Positions 9,950 to 19,247 of a stretch of DNA of 64,000 nt are shown in pieces. The stretch spans positions 1 to 64,000 of the forward strand of contig CAUYUJ010001696.1 in NCBI GenBank assembly GCA_963575745.1. The letters are read 5' to 3'. Position 1 is the stretch's first letter; every line of letters begins with the position of its first letter. This DNA is from Prorocentrum cordatum. Taxonomy: Eukaryota > Sar > Dinophyceae > Prorocentrales > Prorocentraceae. A program made the position numbers and the translations under genes. The notes under the pieces were generated by a model, which saw nothing but the letters and a program-made list of their open reading frames with translations, had not been told where the DNA came from and ran no database searches.

Positions 9950-10080
9950 ACATCCCTTGGGCGTGGCTCGATCGCCCCCGCCTGATGGCACTAGGACTCT
10001 CACATATCGATCGGGCTCGAAAAATGGCGTGGGAAAGTGGGCCCAGGGCCATGGTTGCACAACGCCGTCGGATCTCAGGG
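9950..10080. repeat. probable truncated member of the CCCTGAGATC inverted-repeat family
   Basis: The right end GATCTCAGGG is at 10071-10080, and the interior (ATCGATCGGGCTCGAAAAATGGC) resembles the core of the copy at 15722-15890. A matching left end is not clear. It lies just upstream of the first exon of gene B. Confidence 0.45.
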
Positions 10081-10131
10081 GGTGTGTATATATATATATA
10101 CATATATATAGATATGGGTCCACGGGAGGCG

Positions 10132-10270
10132 ATGCCGCCGAAGAGGGCTGCGCCGAAGTCCGCCGCGGAGAAGGCTGCGGCGAAAGCAAAGAAGAAAGTC
10201 GTGCGTGCCGTCAGCAAAGACCACGAGAACGATTTGCAGCGCATGCGGACCGCAGCCCCCGACGCCTCGC
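10132..10270 (+). CDS. candidate first exon of gene B
   Basis: ATG at 10132 begins MPPKRAAPKSAAEKAAAKAK, then KKKVVRAVSKDHENDLQRMR, ending at a GTGTGT donor at 10271. The Lys/Ala-rich N-terminus resembles basic tails of nuclear or ribosomal proteins. It follows an intron-like TA repeat. The exons that follow on the same strand look like one transcript unit, but joining phases are not proven. Confidence 0.5.
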
Positions 10271-10437
10271 GTGTGTGATGCACGGTTGTGCGTCCGGTAC
10301 CATGCGTGCGAGGCTTTGTCATATCTATATGTGTATATATATGTGTGTATGTACACAAATCGAAGTGCATGCATATGCAGATCTGAATATATGCGTGTAT
10401 GCTTATGTATACGTGTAAATGTATATATGTGTATGTC

Positions 10438-10474
<37 letters not shown>

Positions 10475-10633
10475 GTGTGTATGTGTATGTGTATATGTGT
10501 ATGTCCTGTTCCTCAAAAAAAAAACATACAGCATTCCATGTCTGTGCCATTCGCGTCGCAGGCGGAATTCCTGAGCGGCTCCGCCCCCGCCCCTCGCAAC
10601 CCTCAGCTGCAGCAGGACGCACCTCGCATCCCA

Positions 10634-10722
10634 GAAAGAAGAAGTGAAGCTCGAGTACAAGCGGCAGAGCCGCCAGGGCCTCAAGAGGTGGTTGAAGAAG
10701 TGGCGCAAATACGGAGCTTGGG
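10634..10722 (+). CDS. candidate basic exon of gene B (frame uncertain)
   Basis: One frame reads KLEYKRQSRQGLKRWLKKW and then RKYGAWAG, which looks like an ordinary basic helix. A competing frame (SEARVQAAEPPGPQEVVEEV) is also open, so the reading frame is not settled. Confidence 0.35.
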
Positions 10723-10986
10723 CGGGATCTTGCCCTTGTCCCTCCACTCCTTCCCCATGCGTCCCCATTGGCGCCCGTCGGGGCGCCACCTCATTCAAGA
10801 TCTTGCTCCCCCTCGGGCCCCCCGCGCCCCGCTCCTCATCATGCCATCGCGCGTCGTCAGATGAAAGAGCCTATGATTCTCGAGATGGGGTTCATAGCAT
10901 GAACGCCTGCATTCGGTCACAGAGTCGCCTTCCGCTTCGCTGAATGCATGGGAAAAGTGGTCCTCGAGATGGCGCTGGGAGGGGAG

Positions 10987-11190
10987 GCGACTTCCGCTTC
11001 GCCGAATGCGTCAAGACCGAGCTGGAGTCCAGGGAGACCAGCTCCAAGCACAAGGATCAATGGTTCAATTGGGATCGTCTGCTGGCCGAGTGCGGCTGGT
11101 CGGAGGAGAATAAGGCCACTCCGACTGGCGAGAGGCTTGTCCCGCAACGACGGAGAAGTCTCGCAGTGGGCATGAGGATAGGGAGGATCA
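10987..11190 (+). CDS. candidate exon of gene B
   Basis: After an AG at 10985-10986 the frame reads DFRFAECVKTELESRETSSK, HKDQWFNWDRLLAECGWSEE and NKATPTGERL, and may run to a GTAGGA donor at 11191. The 19-base stretch coding FRFAEC also occurs 61 bp upstream, a local duplication across the acceptor. It is strongly protein-like but unrecognised. Confidence 0.5.
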
Positions 11191-11346
11191 AGGTAGGAGG
11201 GGATCAGGGATGGAGGACACGAGTTGTGTAATCAGGGGGAGGATCAAGGTAGGAGGGATCAGGGGGTAGGAGGGGATCAGGGATGTGCAATAGTGTGAGT
11301 TCGGTGTTCGGCAACTCGGACGTTGCAGCATACTGGCACTACCCTT

Positions 11347-11564
11347 CTTGAGATCATGACGGCTCATGCGTTTGAGTCGGGCGTGTTCGTCCAGTTTCGG
11401 GTCACGGTGCCATCGCAGATCGATCCAGCTAGAGCTGGAACAACGACGTAGAGAGATGGGGCCTATATAGGGCTCGGGTCGTGATGTCTCACTGTGTTTC
11501 AATGCTTTCGAGATCTCGAAAGCATTGAAACACAGTGAGATCTCGACGTCGACGGATCTCAGGG
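11347..11564. repeat. CCCTGAGATC-family element containing a 54-bp palindrome
   Basis: The left end is a diverged CTTGAGATCATGACG and the right end is GATCTCAGGG at 11555-11564. The core TTTCGGG, GCAGATCGATCCAGC matches other copies. 11487-11540 is a perfect 54-bp palindrome centred on CGAGATCTCG. Confidence 0.6.
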
Positions 11565-11594
11565 TGGGCATGTCGTAACATCACGGCCGCGCAG

Positions 11595-11733
11595 GGCCAT
11601 GCAGCGGGCCGAGACCATCAAAGGATATTGCACGAAGCTCAAGGCCACTCACATCACCAAGGACGCCCAGACGGGCGAGACGCTCTACCGCCGCCTCTCG
11701 AAGGAAGGCGAAGAGAAGGAGGCAGCTACGCCC
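11595..11733 (+). CDS. candidate exon of gene B
   Basis: Acceptor GCAG at 11591-11594, donor GTGTAA at 11734. The frame reads AMQRAETIKGYCTKLKATHI, TKDAQTGETLYRRLSKEG and ends EEKEAATP. Clear boundaries and typical charged composition. Confidence 0.5.
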
Positions 11734-12026
11734 GTGTAAAACCAGGTAGATATATGCGCGTGTGTATACAACGACGTATATGCATGTATATATGTATATA
11801 CGTATACATGTACATATGAATGTACATACGTGTGTGTGTGTGTGTATCCGCACGTACCTATGAACAATGATACGATACCCCATGATCCCTATGATAACGG
11901 TCCCATACAAGAGCCGAGTTCGGACACATGCACCCGACCATCCTCATAGCCCCCTGGAGGAGGATGAGGAAGGTGAGGATGAGGAGGGAGACAATGACGA
12001 GCAGTCCAGAAGAGAAGAGGAGGAAG

Positions 12027-12154
12027 GATGGCTGCGACATCGGCCGCCCGCTGGAGGTCAAGAAGCAGATCCTCGAGACCCGCATGAGCACAGGCCGCGT
12101 CGACCCCTCCCAAGTTGTCGGCGCCAGCTCGAAGGATTGCTGGGGCTTGGGCGC
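12027..12154 (+). CDS. candidate exon of gene B
   Basis: Acceptor AG at 12025-12026 and a canonical GTATGT donor at 12155. Frame: DGCDIGRPLEVKKQILETRM, STGRVDPSQVVGASSKDCWG. Good splice signals. Confidence 0.5.
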
Positions 12155-12326
12155 GTATGTATCATGCTCGAGTGGGCACGTCAGTTTTCGATCACGTGAA
12201 TACGATCAGGGTTCGAAGCAGTAGCGCATGATAAAGGTAAGGAGTCGGGGTGGTTGCGCCCTTTCCTTTGTTTTGCATTCCTCGCACTCGTCGTTGCCCT
12301 CCTCCCCCCACCTCCCGCGTTCGGAG

Positions 12327-12399
12327 GACAAGTGCGATGACTCCGACGACAGCTACTCCGAGTACTCGAGTGACAGCGAGAGCAAGGAGCCCAGAGGGG
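12327..12399 (+). CDS. candidate acidic exon of gene B
   Basis: The frame DKCDDSDDSYSEYSSDSESK ends at a GTAGGG donor at 12400. It is an Asp/Ser/Tyr-rich acidic linker of the casein-kinase-substrate type. Confidence 0.45.
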
Positions 12400-12669
12400 G
12401 TAGGGGAATTGAGTGGAGATGATATGCTATATAATAGGTCTAAGGGAAAGGGTGATATGGAAGGATAGGGAGGGAGACAGGGTGGAGCCCAGGAGGAGTC
12501 GATGTATCGAGGAGGAGGGGGGAGTGACTTGGCGTGGAGTGCACTGTTCTTGTCATGCATTCCGTCGTCCCTCCTCCCGCGGTCGTGCCCACCTCCCCGT
12601 TGATGCATTCCTGAGTCTCGCATCCTGGCGGAGAGGTTTCCCATTTTGATGCGTGCTGCCGCGCACCAG

Positions 12670-12774
12670 GAGCCGCCGCGCAAGACCATGATGAAGACCA
12701 CAGGCCTGGCGGCCGCATACGGTGAGCTCCTCGGCGAGTGCAGCAAGATCTACGCCCAGCTCGAGGGCATCGAC
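12670..12774 (+). CDS. candidate exon of gene B
   Basis: The frame EPPRKTMMKTTGLAAAYGEL, LGECSKIYAQLEGID lies between CAG at 12667-12669 and a GTGGGG donor at 12775. It likely forms helices. A long CTC tract begins at 12789 in the following intron. Confidence 0.5.
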
Positions 12775-12788
12775 GTGGGGAGGGGGGG

Positions 12789-12935
12789 GCTCCTCCTCCT
12801 CCTCCTCCTCCTCCTCCTCCTCCTCCTCCTCATCCTCCTCCTCCTCCTCCTTCTCTTCCTCCTCCTCCTCCTCCTCCTCCTCCTCCTCCTCCTCATCCCC
12901 CTCCCCCTCCCTCCCGCTCCCCCTCCCCCCTCCTC
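12789..12935. repeat. (CTC)n tract in a gene B intron
   Basis: Almost pure CTC units on the coding strand. Poly-Leu, poly-Ser and poly-Glu/Arg frames here are artefacts. Confidence 0.9.
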
Positions 12936-13080
12936 CTCCTTGGAGGCCATCTGTGTGTCCTACTCGCGCGTGGGATCTACCGCGCTTGACCGTGAGTGGT
13001 GCTCGAATGTGCCCTATTTCCCTCCGCTCTTTATCCCCGCCCCGTCTGGTCAATGCTGCTCGTGCTCGGGGTAGGGTAGG

Positions 13081-13199
13081 TGGAGAACGTGCCGTGGCTG
13101 TCGCCGTTCGCGCCTCAAGTGGACGCGGCCCTGTCGCAGCTCACGGCCAACAAGACCGCCCTCGCCGCGGGGATCCAGGGGAAGTCAGCCCCCGCGCCC
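13081..13199 (+). CDS. candidate exon of gene B
   Basis: After GTAG at 13077-13080 the frame reads VENVPWLSPFAPQVDAALSQ, LTANKTALAAGIQGKSAPAP, with a GTTGAA donor at 13200. Helical and protein-like. Confidence 0.45.
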
Positions 13200-13414
13200 G
13201 TTGAAAGAATGACATCATGAGCAGCAGAACCGTTCAGAGGGGAGGACTTCGATCGATTGTTCGGTCGAGGGGGACCGTGGATTTTGCATCGAGACAGGTC
13301 CCTCACCCATATATATATATAGAAGTATATTTGTACAGACACACCTGCCTACATATGTTTATGTGTATCCACCTCTCCCCCTCTCCTCTCCTCTTCCTCT
13401 CATCCTTCTCCAAG

Positions 13415-13490
13415 GGCACCGCAAACCTCCTCGGCCTGATAGGCTGGTTTCGGTGTGATGCGACAGCAACGCGCCAGAGGATTCGTTAAC
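13415..13490 (+). CDS. weak candidate exon of gene B
   Basis: The acceptor CAAG at 13411-13414 is followed by GTANLLGLIGWFRCDATATR. The frame stays open to 13489 but no donor is clear. Confidence 0.25.
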
Positions 13491-13585
13491 CAAGCATGGC
13501 CGCGAGGATTGCTTGAGTGCAGGGCACCATCCTCGAGCTCGATCCTGCTCCGTCATCTCGATCTGCCCCCTGTCAGCCAGGTCAG

Positions 13586-13655
13586 AGCCCGACGTCGAGG
13601 TGATCAAAACTGAGATCGAGGAGGCACGCTGGCCGCCGACGAGAGGTTCGAGGAA
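13586..13655 (+). CDS. weak candidate last exon of gene B
   Basis: The frame EPDVEVIKTEIEEARWPPT follows a CAG at 13583-13585 and runs into GAG-rich repeat. It may be the C-terminal region of gene B. Confidence 0.3.
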
Positions 13656-13659
13656 GGAG

Positions 13660-14440
13660 GGGGAGAAGGATTAAGGAAGGCGGTGGGGAGGGCGAGGCGG
13701 GCCCCGAGGGAGAGCGCAAGAGCAGTAGTAAGGAGGGCGAGGAAGGCGAGGAGGAGGGGGAGGAGGAGGAGGAGGAGGAGGAGGACAGGAGTCGCGTGAG
13801 AATTGATGCTGTCACGAAATCGCCCGATCCGAGTACGGTGACACGAATCGACTGTCGATCGCAGCGCTCTTTACGTGTGTGTTGCTTTGCCGACTCCGAT
13901 CGCGCATCGGCGAGGCGAAGCGGCTGCGGGGCTTGATTGCTCCAGTGATGGCAACGGTTGCCTCGGCGACGAAAGCCCTGGGCGAATCGCAGTCGCAGTA
14001 GAGCTCAGCAGCTAGACCTCTCCCCCTCCCTCGATCACCGCTCTCGCACTTGCTTGCGTGTGCGCGCGCGTGCGAGTGCAAATGAACTGCGTAAAAATTT
14101 GAGTACAAGCTGTCCGCGTAAGGTCCGCGCGTATGTAAGCGTTCTCGTCTCCAACATGGCGCGCCGCGCTGGCGGCCCGCGTAAGCAACCTATAATGTTT
14201 GCATGCCATATCGCGTAAGACCCGCTCCGTTCCGTTACTCACGTGAATGCATGTTGCACGCGCGTATTCGTAGTCTTGCCAGCCCTCGCAGTTTGCCAGC
14301 TCAGCGTTGCAGGTCCTTCCAGTTTCCCAGCTCCCACGGCTGCCTCAGCAGGCAACTTTTCGGGCACGTGGTGCCATTGAAGTGCGGATATAAGTTCGAG
14401 AGATGGGCTCTCGAACGCGAGCTGAATCAATGATAATGCT
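13660..14440. other. GAG tract and spacer
   Basis: 13660-13790 is GAG-rich. 13800-14440 has no clear exon. The stretch at 14151-14180 (GCCGCGCTGGCGGCCCGCG) is shared with 53249-53270, so part of this is dispersed repeat. Confidence 0.5.
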
Positions 14441-14444
14441 GCTG

Positions 14445-14447
14445 CCC

Positions 14448-14478
<31 letters not shown>

Positions 14479-14509
14479 CGACAACGACGATGATGATGTT
14501 GATGATGAC

Positions 14510-14563
<54 letters not shown>

Positions 14564-14610
14564 ACTGATGATGCTGATGGTGATGATGATGATGGTGATG
14601 GGGAGGAGGA
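14445..14610. repeat. (GAT)n microsatellite
   Basis: Almost uninterrupted GATGAT with GACGAC variants. The poly-Met and poly-His frames are artefacts. Confidence 0.95.
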
Positions 14611-14975
14611 GGAGGAAAGTCCGTTCGGAGGAGGATGAGGGGCGCGGTGACGGAGACGTGGAGCAGTGATGGGGCAGTCAGCAGCTGGCCAGATTCACAA
14701 TTGCATGGCATGTATATACAGTTTGCCCGTGGCCGACCCGTTCCAGGTATGCAGCCAGACCGTCGCGCGCGATGAAATGGCGGCTGGTCTGCAAGTTCAG
14801 ATTGAGAGGCCAAGCAGATGCTTCGAATAAGAATGCTGGGAGGTCAACCCGTCATGCTTCCGGTTGATCAAAGCACCCCCCCCAAACGATAGATTTGCAA
14901 TTGTCCGTAGTCGTCTAGCTTAAGGGTCTAGCCCTGAGGTATTGTTTTCTTTGCTTTTGGGCTGCATTGACAGAT
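14611..14975. other. spacer with no recognised feature
   Basis: A short GAG/GAGGAT run to about 14650, then mixed sequence. I see no exon or repeat that I can support. Confidence 0.5.
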
Positions 14976-15133
14976 CCCCATGAGATCCTGACGTCGCATG
15001 GTTAACGTGACATGGTGGCCCTAGTTCGGGCCCGTGGGCCATCGATGCCGTTCGAGTGCCTACAGATCGGTCGTGATGATGTTGGATGCGTTTTCCAGCG
15101 GTGTTGCATTTTTCGCGACGTCGGATCTCAGGG
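14976..15133. repeat. introner-like inverted-repeat element (copy C)
   Basis: The left end CCCCATGAGATCCTGACGTCG pairs with the right end CGACGTCGGATCTCAGGG over about 18 bp, with one inserted base. The interior has the family core TTCGGGCCCGTGGG. The right terminus supplies an AG, after which a protein-like frame starts at 15132. Confidence 0.65.
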
Positions 15134-15279
15134 TGATCGACCTCCTCGATTCTCATTTGATGACGGGCCGCGCTGCTGCCGCCGAGCTTGAGCTTGGATC
15201 CGCGGTGCCGACGTCGACAGCGGGGGCGCCGCAGGAAGTCGAGGCGGATGGCTTGCAACACGATTGCACTGCAAATTGA
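15132..15279 (+). CDS. candidate terminal exon after introner-like element C
   Basis: Directly after the element's AG the frame reads VIDLLDSHLMTGRAAAAELE, LGSAVPTSTAGAPQEVEADG and ends LQHDCTAN-TGA. About 48 residues, of plausible composition. No upstream partner exon was found. Confidence 0.35.
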
Positions 15280-15721
15280 GATTTGGGGGGCGTGAATGGG
15301 GGGGCGGCGAAAGGCACGGGGGAACGGGGGGATGGAAGAAGGAGGGGAATGGAGGAGACTGGGGCCTCAAGGAAACCTGGGGGGAAACCGAGCTGCGCCA
15401 ATGCGCACGTCGATCGCTGATGGGCGACGCCTCACACGGGCTTCCTCGGAGCTCGGCCCTTTAGAGATATAGAGAGGTGCAGTCGGTTTGCTTGCCATGT
15501 CGCCCAGGGCGATAATGGCGTCGGATTGCGGCGCTATCTTCTCGGAAGGTGGTCTGAGGGGAAGCTGACGGCGAAGGAAAGGGGGTTCGAACAATTCATG
15601 CACGCCCGATCTTCCCAGATGAGTCTCGCTGAACGTTCCCGTTGACTGCTCATTTGGATTCGGCCTGGCCCCCGCCGCCCCCACTCTCAGCGAGGAATTC
15701 TAGGACGATCGGGTTGCATGT
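15280..15721. other. spacer upstream of the transposase
   Basis: 15285-15380 is G-rich. The rest is mixed sequence and may hold the missing 5' part of the transposase gene, but no exon could be joined confidently. Confidence 0.4.
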
Positions 15722-15890
15722 CCCTGAGATCCTGGCGCCCCAATGTTTTTCGAGACGCATCGTTGTCGACAGGTTTCGGGCCTTGGCCCCCCGCAGCTCG
15801 ATCCAGCTTGAAAAATGCCGCGCAAGAATTTGCTCCGATCGCGCATGCTTGTTTACGAGGTTTTGATTTCCCACGCATGCGATCTCAGGG
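15722..15890. repeat. introner-like inverted-repeat element (copy A)
   Basis: Begins CCCTGAGATCCTGGCG (preceded by GT at 15720-15721) and ends GATCTCAGGG at 15881-15890. The termini are a 10-bp perfect inverted repeat. The GT before the left end and the AG inside the right end (15887-15888) sit where intron splice sites would be. The transposase-like reading frame continues right after it. Confidence 0.65.
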
Positions 15891-17737
15891 TTAAATTGTT
15901 CGGGGAGGATGTGTGCACGATCGCGTGGCACGCGCAGCGCGCTGGCAGCGTGGGCGTCGGGGACCTGGCGCTGGACCCCGCCCAGGCGTCGAACCACCAC
16001 GCAGGCCACTTGAGAAATGTAGTCCGTGCCCAAGCCAGGGAGCGCTTCTATGTAACTACCATCCCCGTTTGGGACAGTGATGCTGAACGGCGCACGAAGA
16101 TGCAATTCCCGATCATGCTGCCGCACGAAGCGTTCCACCATTCCTACCAGGAGCGGCCAGAGGACTACAACTTGACAGACGTGCCCCTCGAAGAGCTCCC
16201 CCCGCACTACCTTGGGCACGCAGTTACCGCCGAAAAGGGCCGAGCGAACACCTTCCCGATCGGCTTTTACAGCGATGGCGTGCCGCGCACTAAACGCGAC
16301 ACGTTCATCTGCATGTATTGGAGCAACTGCCTAACTGGGAAAAGACACACGATAGCAACCATCAGAAAGTCAGACCTCTGCCAGTGTGCATGCAGAGGAA
16401 TGTGCACAATCGCCTCGATCATGGCTGTGGTTGTCTGGTCGCTCAATATCATGGCGACAGGTTTGTTTCCAGCTGTGTCCCACGACGGGCTGCCATTCGA
16501 CAGCGAGTGGCGGGCCAACATGCGCGGGTTCGCCATTGCGGGCGGACTCTGCGCTGCCCTTGTGGAGCTCAGGGCAGACATGCTTGAGATCATCAGCGCC
16601 TGTGGTTTTCGCCGTTGGGACAACATCCAACACCCCTGTCCGTGCTGCACCACAACCAAGGAGGACATGTTCTCCTTTCCTCTGAATATTGATAGTGCTG
16701 TTTGGGAGGATAAGAACCCAGCTGTTTATGAACGAATGGTTAAAGCATGCATAAAAAAAGTTATCGTGAAGACAAGAGCCCAGCTGAACAGGATAATTCG
16801 TTCATGCCGACATGACGCAGGGTTGTGGGGGTACGGAACATGGCGAGCCGTGCCCGAGTTTAACCTCGAGGCGGGATGGCGGTTGGTCCCACGCGGGCGT
16901 GTGGTCGACACGCACTCACTGGGCGATGTCCACGTCGCGCCAGACGACCCCTTGGAGCTCACGTTTTTCAATTCTAGGAACGAAGCGGGCCTCACCTTTG
17001 TGGCACCAATTTTCGGCGTAATTGGGTTCACGATCTCGATGATTGCGCTTGATCTTATGCACGTGTGCGACTTGGGCACGTCCCAGCGGCTCATCGGCAC
17101 AATATTCTGGCAACTGATTCTGAACAATTTCGCCCAGAGCCGTGCTACGACAGTGCTCGTCAGGAACCACGACGACATTATCCATCTTAGACGCAGGATC
17201 AAGTCCTTCTATATTGCAGCTGGCCTTACTCGGGAGAAAGGCAAATGCAGAATCCAGAAGTTGTCTCTCAAAATGTTGGGGAAACACACAGATGCTTCAA
17301 AGATGATGCTGCATGCAAAAGCCGCCGAGACTCGGCACCTAGTGCCGTTACTCCCAATGATTTGCAGTGAGAACCCGCAGTGCTTCCGCGAGGGTGGATC
17401 AGTCTTGCTTCCTTTTGCAGCCAAGGCATTCGCAGATTTTCAGGCACTTGTAATGAATTCTCCCAGGCACCTGTCCCCGTCTGATCAGAATGCGCTTGAG
17501 AAGCACATGATCGACTTTTTGCAATATTATAAAGCTGCAGGCGGTCACCTAGTCTATAAATTCCACATGGCGTTCCACATTGCTAAGCAATCGCGGACGG
17601 GCGGGAATCCCCGCTTCCGGTGGACGTATAATGACGAAGGGGAGAACCGTGTCCTTGCCCAGGTCTCCAAGAGCCTGCACCAGGGATCGACCTTTTATTT
17701 CGCACTGCTCGAGAAGATGTTGCCACACTTGTGCTGA
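15815..17737 (+). CDS. DDE transposase-like protein (CACTA/Plavaka-type suggested)
   Basis: A 640-codon open frame is the longest credible coding region in the window. The annotated ATG lies inside inverted-repeat element A, so real coding probably starts near 15889 after a splice, with the true N-terminus upstream and unknown. Visible features: a Cys cluster CQCACRGMC (about residues 189-197), a CPCC motif (about 276-279), the motif ALDLMHVCDLGTSQRLIGT (about 411-429), and a C-terminal KFHMAFH, FRWTYNDE motif (from about 581). The DLMH segment resembles the D-x-M-H region of CACTA-type transposases (DVMHIEKNVCDNIIGTLL in plants). The same motif order occurs in the broken copy at 46114-46983. 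The frame has no internal stop, so this copy may be recently active. The superfamily call is from memory of motifs, not a search. Confidence 0.65.
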   Translation: MPRKNLLRSRMLVYEVLISHACDLRVKLFGEDVCTIAWHAQRAGSVGVGDLALDPAQASNHHAGHLRNVVRAQARERFYVTTIPVWDSDAERRTKMQFPIMLPHEAFHHSYQERPEDYNLTDVPLEELPPHYLGHAVTAEKGRANTFPIGFYSDGVPRTKRDTFICMYWSNCLTGKRHTIATIRKSDLCQCACRGMCTIASIMAVVVWSLNIMATGLFPAVSHDGLPFDSEWRANMRGFAIAGGLCAALVELRADMLEIISACGFRRWDNIQHPCPCCTTTKEDMFSFPLNIDSAVWEDKNPAVYERMVKACIKKVIVKTRAQLNRIIRSCRHDAGLWGYGTWRAVPEFNLEAGWRLVPRGRVVDTHSLGDVHVAPDDPLELTFFNSRNEAGLTFVAPIFGVIGFTISMIALDLMHVCDLGTSQRLIGTIFWQLILNNFAQSRATTVLVRNHDDIIHLRRRIKSFYIAAGLTREKGKCRIQKLSLKMLGKHTDASKMMLHAKAAETRHLVPLLPMICSENPQCFREGGSVLLPFAAKAFADFQALVMNSPRHLSPSDQNALEKHMIDFLQYYKAAGGHLVYKFHMAFHIAKQSRTGGNPRFRWTYNDEGENRVLAQVSKSLHQGSTFYFALLEKMLPHLC

Positions 17738-17810
17738 AAAATGCGTGCGCGTCGTCGGCGTGCAGGGCGTGCAGGGCAGGAAGGGAAGCGCAGCCCCTTG
17801 CTCTCCGCAT

Positions 17811-17934
17811 CCCTGAGATCCTCACACCCCTCGAGATTCGGGCCCTGGGACCCCCGCGTATCGATCTGGCGCGGAAATGCCTATAGGCCAATCGCGATTT
17901 CGCTCGCGATGCTGCAACATGTGGGATCTCAGGG
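17811..17934. repeat. introner-like inverted-repeat element (copy B)
   Basis: Starts CCCTGAGATCCTCACACC and ends ATGTGGGATCTCAGGG; the ends pair over about 16 bp with one extra T in the left arm. The core TTCGGGCCCTGGGACCCCCG, ATCGATCTGG matches copy A. It lies about 70 bp after the transposase stop. Confidence 0.7.
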
Positions 17935-18300
17935 ATCATTCCTCCCCCACGGTACGTATACATGTGCGTGTATGTGTGCCCGCGCGCGCCTGCGCTGCTC
18001 GACTTGCTTCGCCCCGTCGCTGAAGCGCGCGAGGCCGCGACCGCGCGAGCATGCGTGTGTGCGTGTGTGTGCACGTGTGCGCCCGTGCGCGCGTGCGCCG
18101 TGCATGCCTCCACTTCTTCCTCCTTTCCCTGCGCCCGAGGGATCCATCACTCCTCTTGTTTCTTCGTCCCTCCCCCCCCCTCCACCCGCAGGCGCGGCCC
18201 TCCGGTCGCCTCGAGCCCCCCCGTCGGGCAGGCGTGGCCCTGGAGGCCCCCCCATCGACAGGTCGCCTCGGGACCCGCCCGCCCGCCCCCTCCCTCCTAC
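17935..18300. other. GC-rich spacer
   Basis: Alternating GTGCGC and CCCC tracts. A short ACGTATACATGTGCG repeat at 17953. No gene supported. Confidence 0.5.
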
Positions 18301-18637
18301 TCGATCCTCCTCGATATCCTCCTCCTCCTTCCTCCTCCTCTTCCTCCTCCTCCTCCTCCTCATCCTCGTCCTCCTCCTCCTCTTCCTCCTCCTCCTCCTC
18401 CTCGTTGCCCTCCTCCTCCTCCTCCTCCTCTTCCTTTTCCTCCTCCTCCTCTCCCTTAATCCCACCGCCGCGGAGGAACCGACGCAAGCGCGTCGAGCGA
18501 TCGAGGCCGCCCCAGGGATTCCGACCTCGAGGGCTTGAGGGGTCTATCTTCTTTTTCCTCCCTCCGACTCCGCCTCCTCCTCCTTAATTAATGCCCTCTT
18601 CCTCCTCCTCCTCCCTCCTCCTCATGTTGTTCCTTCT

Positions 18638-18678
<41 letters not shown>

Positions 18679-18722
18679 CTCCTCCTCCTCCTCGTCCTCG
18701 TCCTCCTCCTCCTCCTCCTCCA
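18300..18722. repeat. CTC/CGTCCT-rich tract
   Basis: Two blocks of CTC units (18300-18460 and 18598-18722), the second with (CTCGTC)n. They flank a short mixed segment. It lies directly upstream of gene C. Confidence 0.9.
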
Positions 18723-18747
18723 ATTTTTATGATCAAGGGCTTGATCC

Positions 18748-19079
18748 ATGGCCGAGCTTTGGGAGTGGCCTGGGGGCCCCCCCTCCCCTTTCCCCCCCGC
18801 GGCCGATGCGGTGGTCCTCCCAGGGCCGCCGCCTGGGCTCGACCCAGCGGTGCCCTGGGAGACCCCCGTCGCGCCTGTGGGCGAGGGGGAGCGGGCGCCA
18901 TGGTGGGCCCCGCGGGGTTACCTGTTTCCCAGGGCCCCGCGGGACCGCCTGCCCGCGTGGGTGTGGCAGGCGTCCACCCGAGCGCCGCTGCACCGCGTGC
19001 ACATCACGCGGTGGTACGTGTGGCTCGGCGAGCCCGCCGCGGCCGCGCTCGAGTGGTTCGACGCGGCGGGGCGCCTCCG
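18748..19079 (+). CDS. gene C exon 1: Trp/Pro-rich small protein
   Basis: ATG at 18748 begins MAELWEWPGGPPSPFPPAAD. After a Pro-rich N-terminus comes a Trp/Arg-rich part: APWWAPRGYLFP, LPAWVWQASTRAPLHRVHIT, RWYVWLGEPAAAALEWFDAA, GRLR. Joining position 19079 to 19152 continues as RYHFAWYD, a natural extension of the same domain. The total is about 135 residues. The aromatic pattern (WYVWLGE, LEWFD, HFAWYD) suggests a compact beta fold. I do not recognise the family. The upstream CTC tract could be promoter or intergenic sequence. Confidence 0.5.
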
Positions 19080-19151
19080 GGGTAATCGGGCAGTGCAGTA
19101 TACATATACATAATTATATGTATCACGCACGGTCCCGCGCCCTCGATATAG
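19080..19151 (+). other. 72-bp intron of gene C
   Basis: Frame continuity places the junction at CTCCG/GGTAATC and ATATAG/GTACC. The acceptor is AG. The donor would be GGGTAATC rather than GT at the first base, or the cut slides by one or two bases. The intron is AT-rich with a TACATATACATAATTATATG hairpin. Noncanonical donors are known in dinoflagellates. Confidence 0.4.
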
Positions 19152-19227
19152 GTACCACTTCGCGTGGTACGACGTCAGGCACTGCGGCGACGACCGCTTC
19201 GTGCTGTGCCATCGTCCACGTCGTTGA
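19152..19227 (+). CDS. gene C exon 2
   Basis: Reads YHFAWYDVRHCGDDRFVLCH and RPRR then TGA at 19225-19227. It completes the domain started in exon 1. A CTC tract begins right after the stop. Confidence 0.5.
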
Positions 19228-19247
19228 GGCGCGTCGTGCCACCCCTT

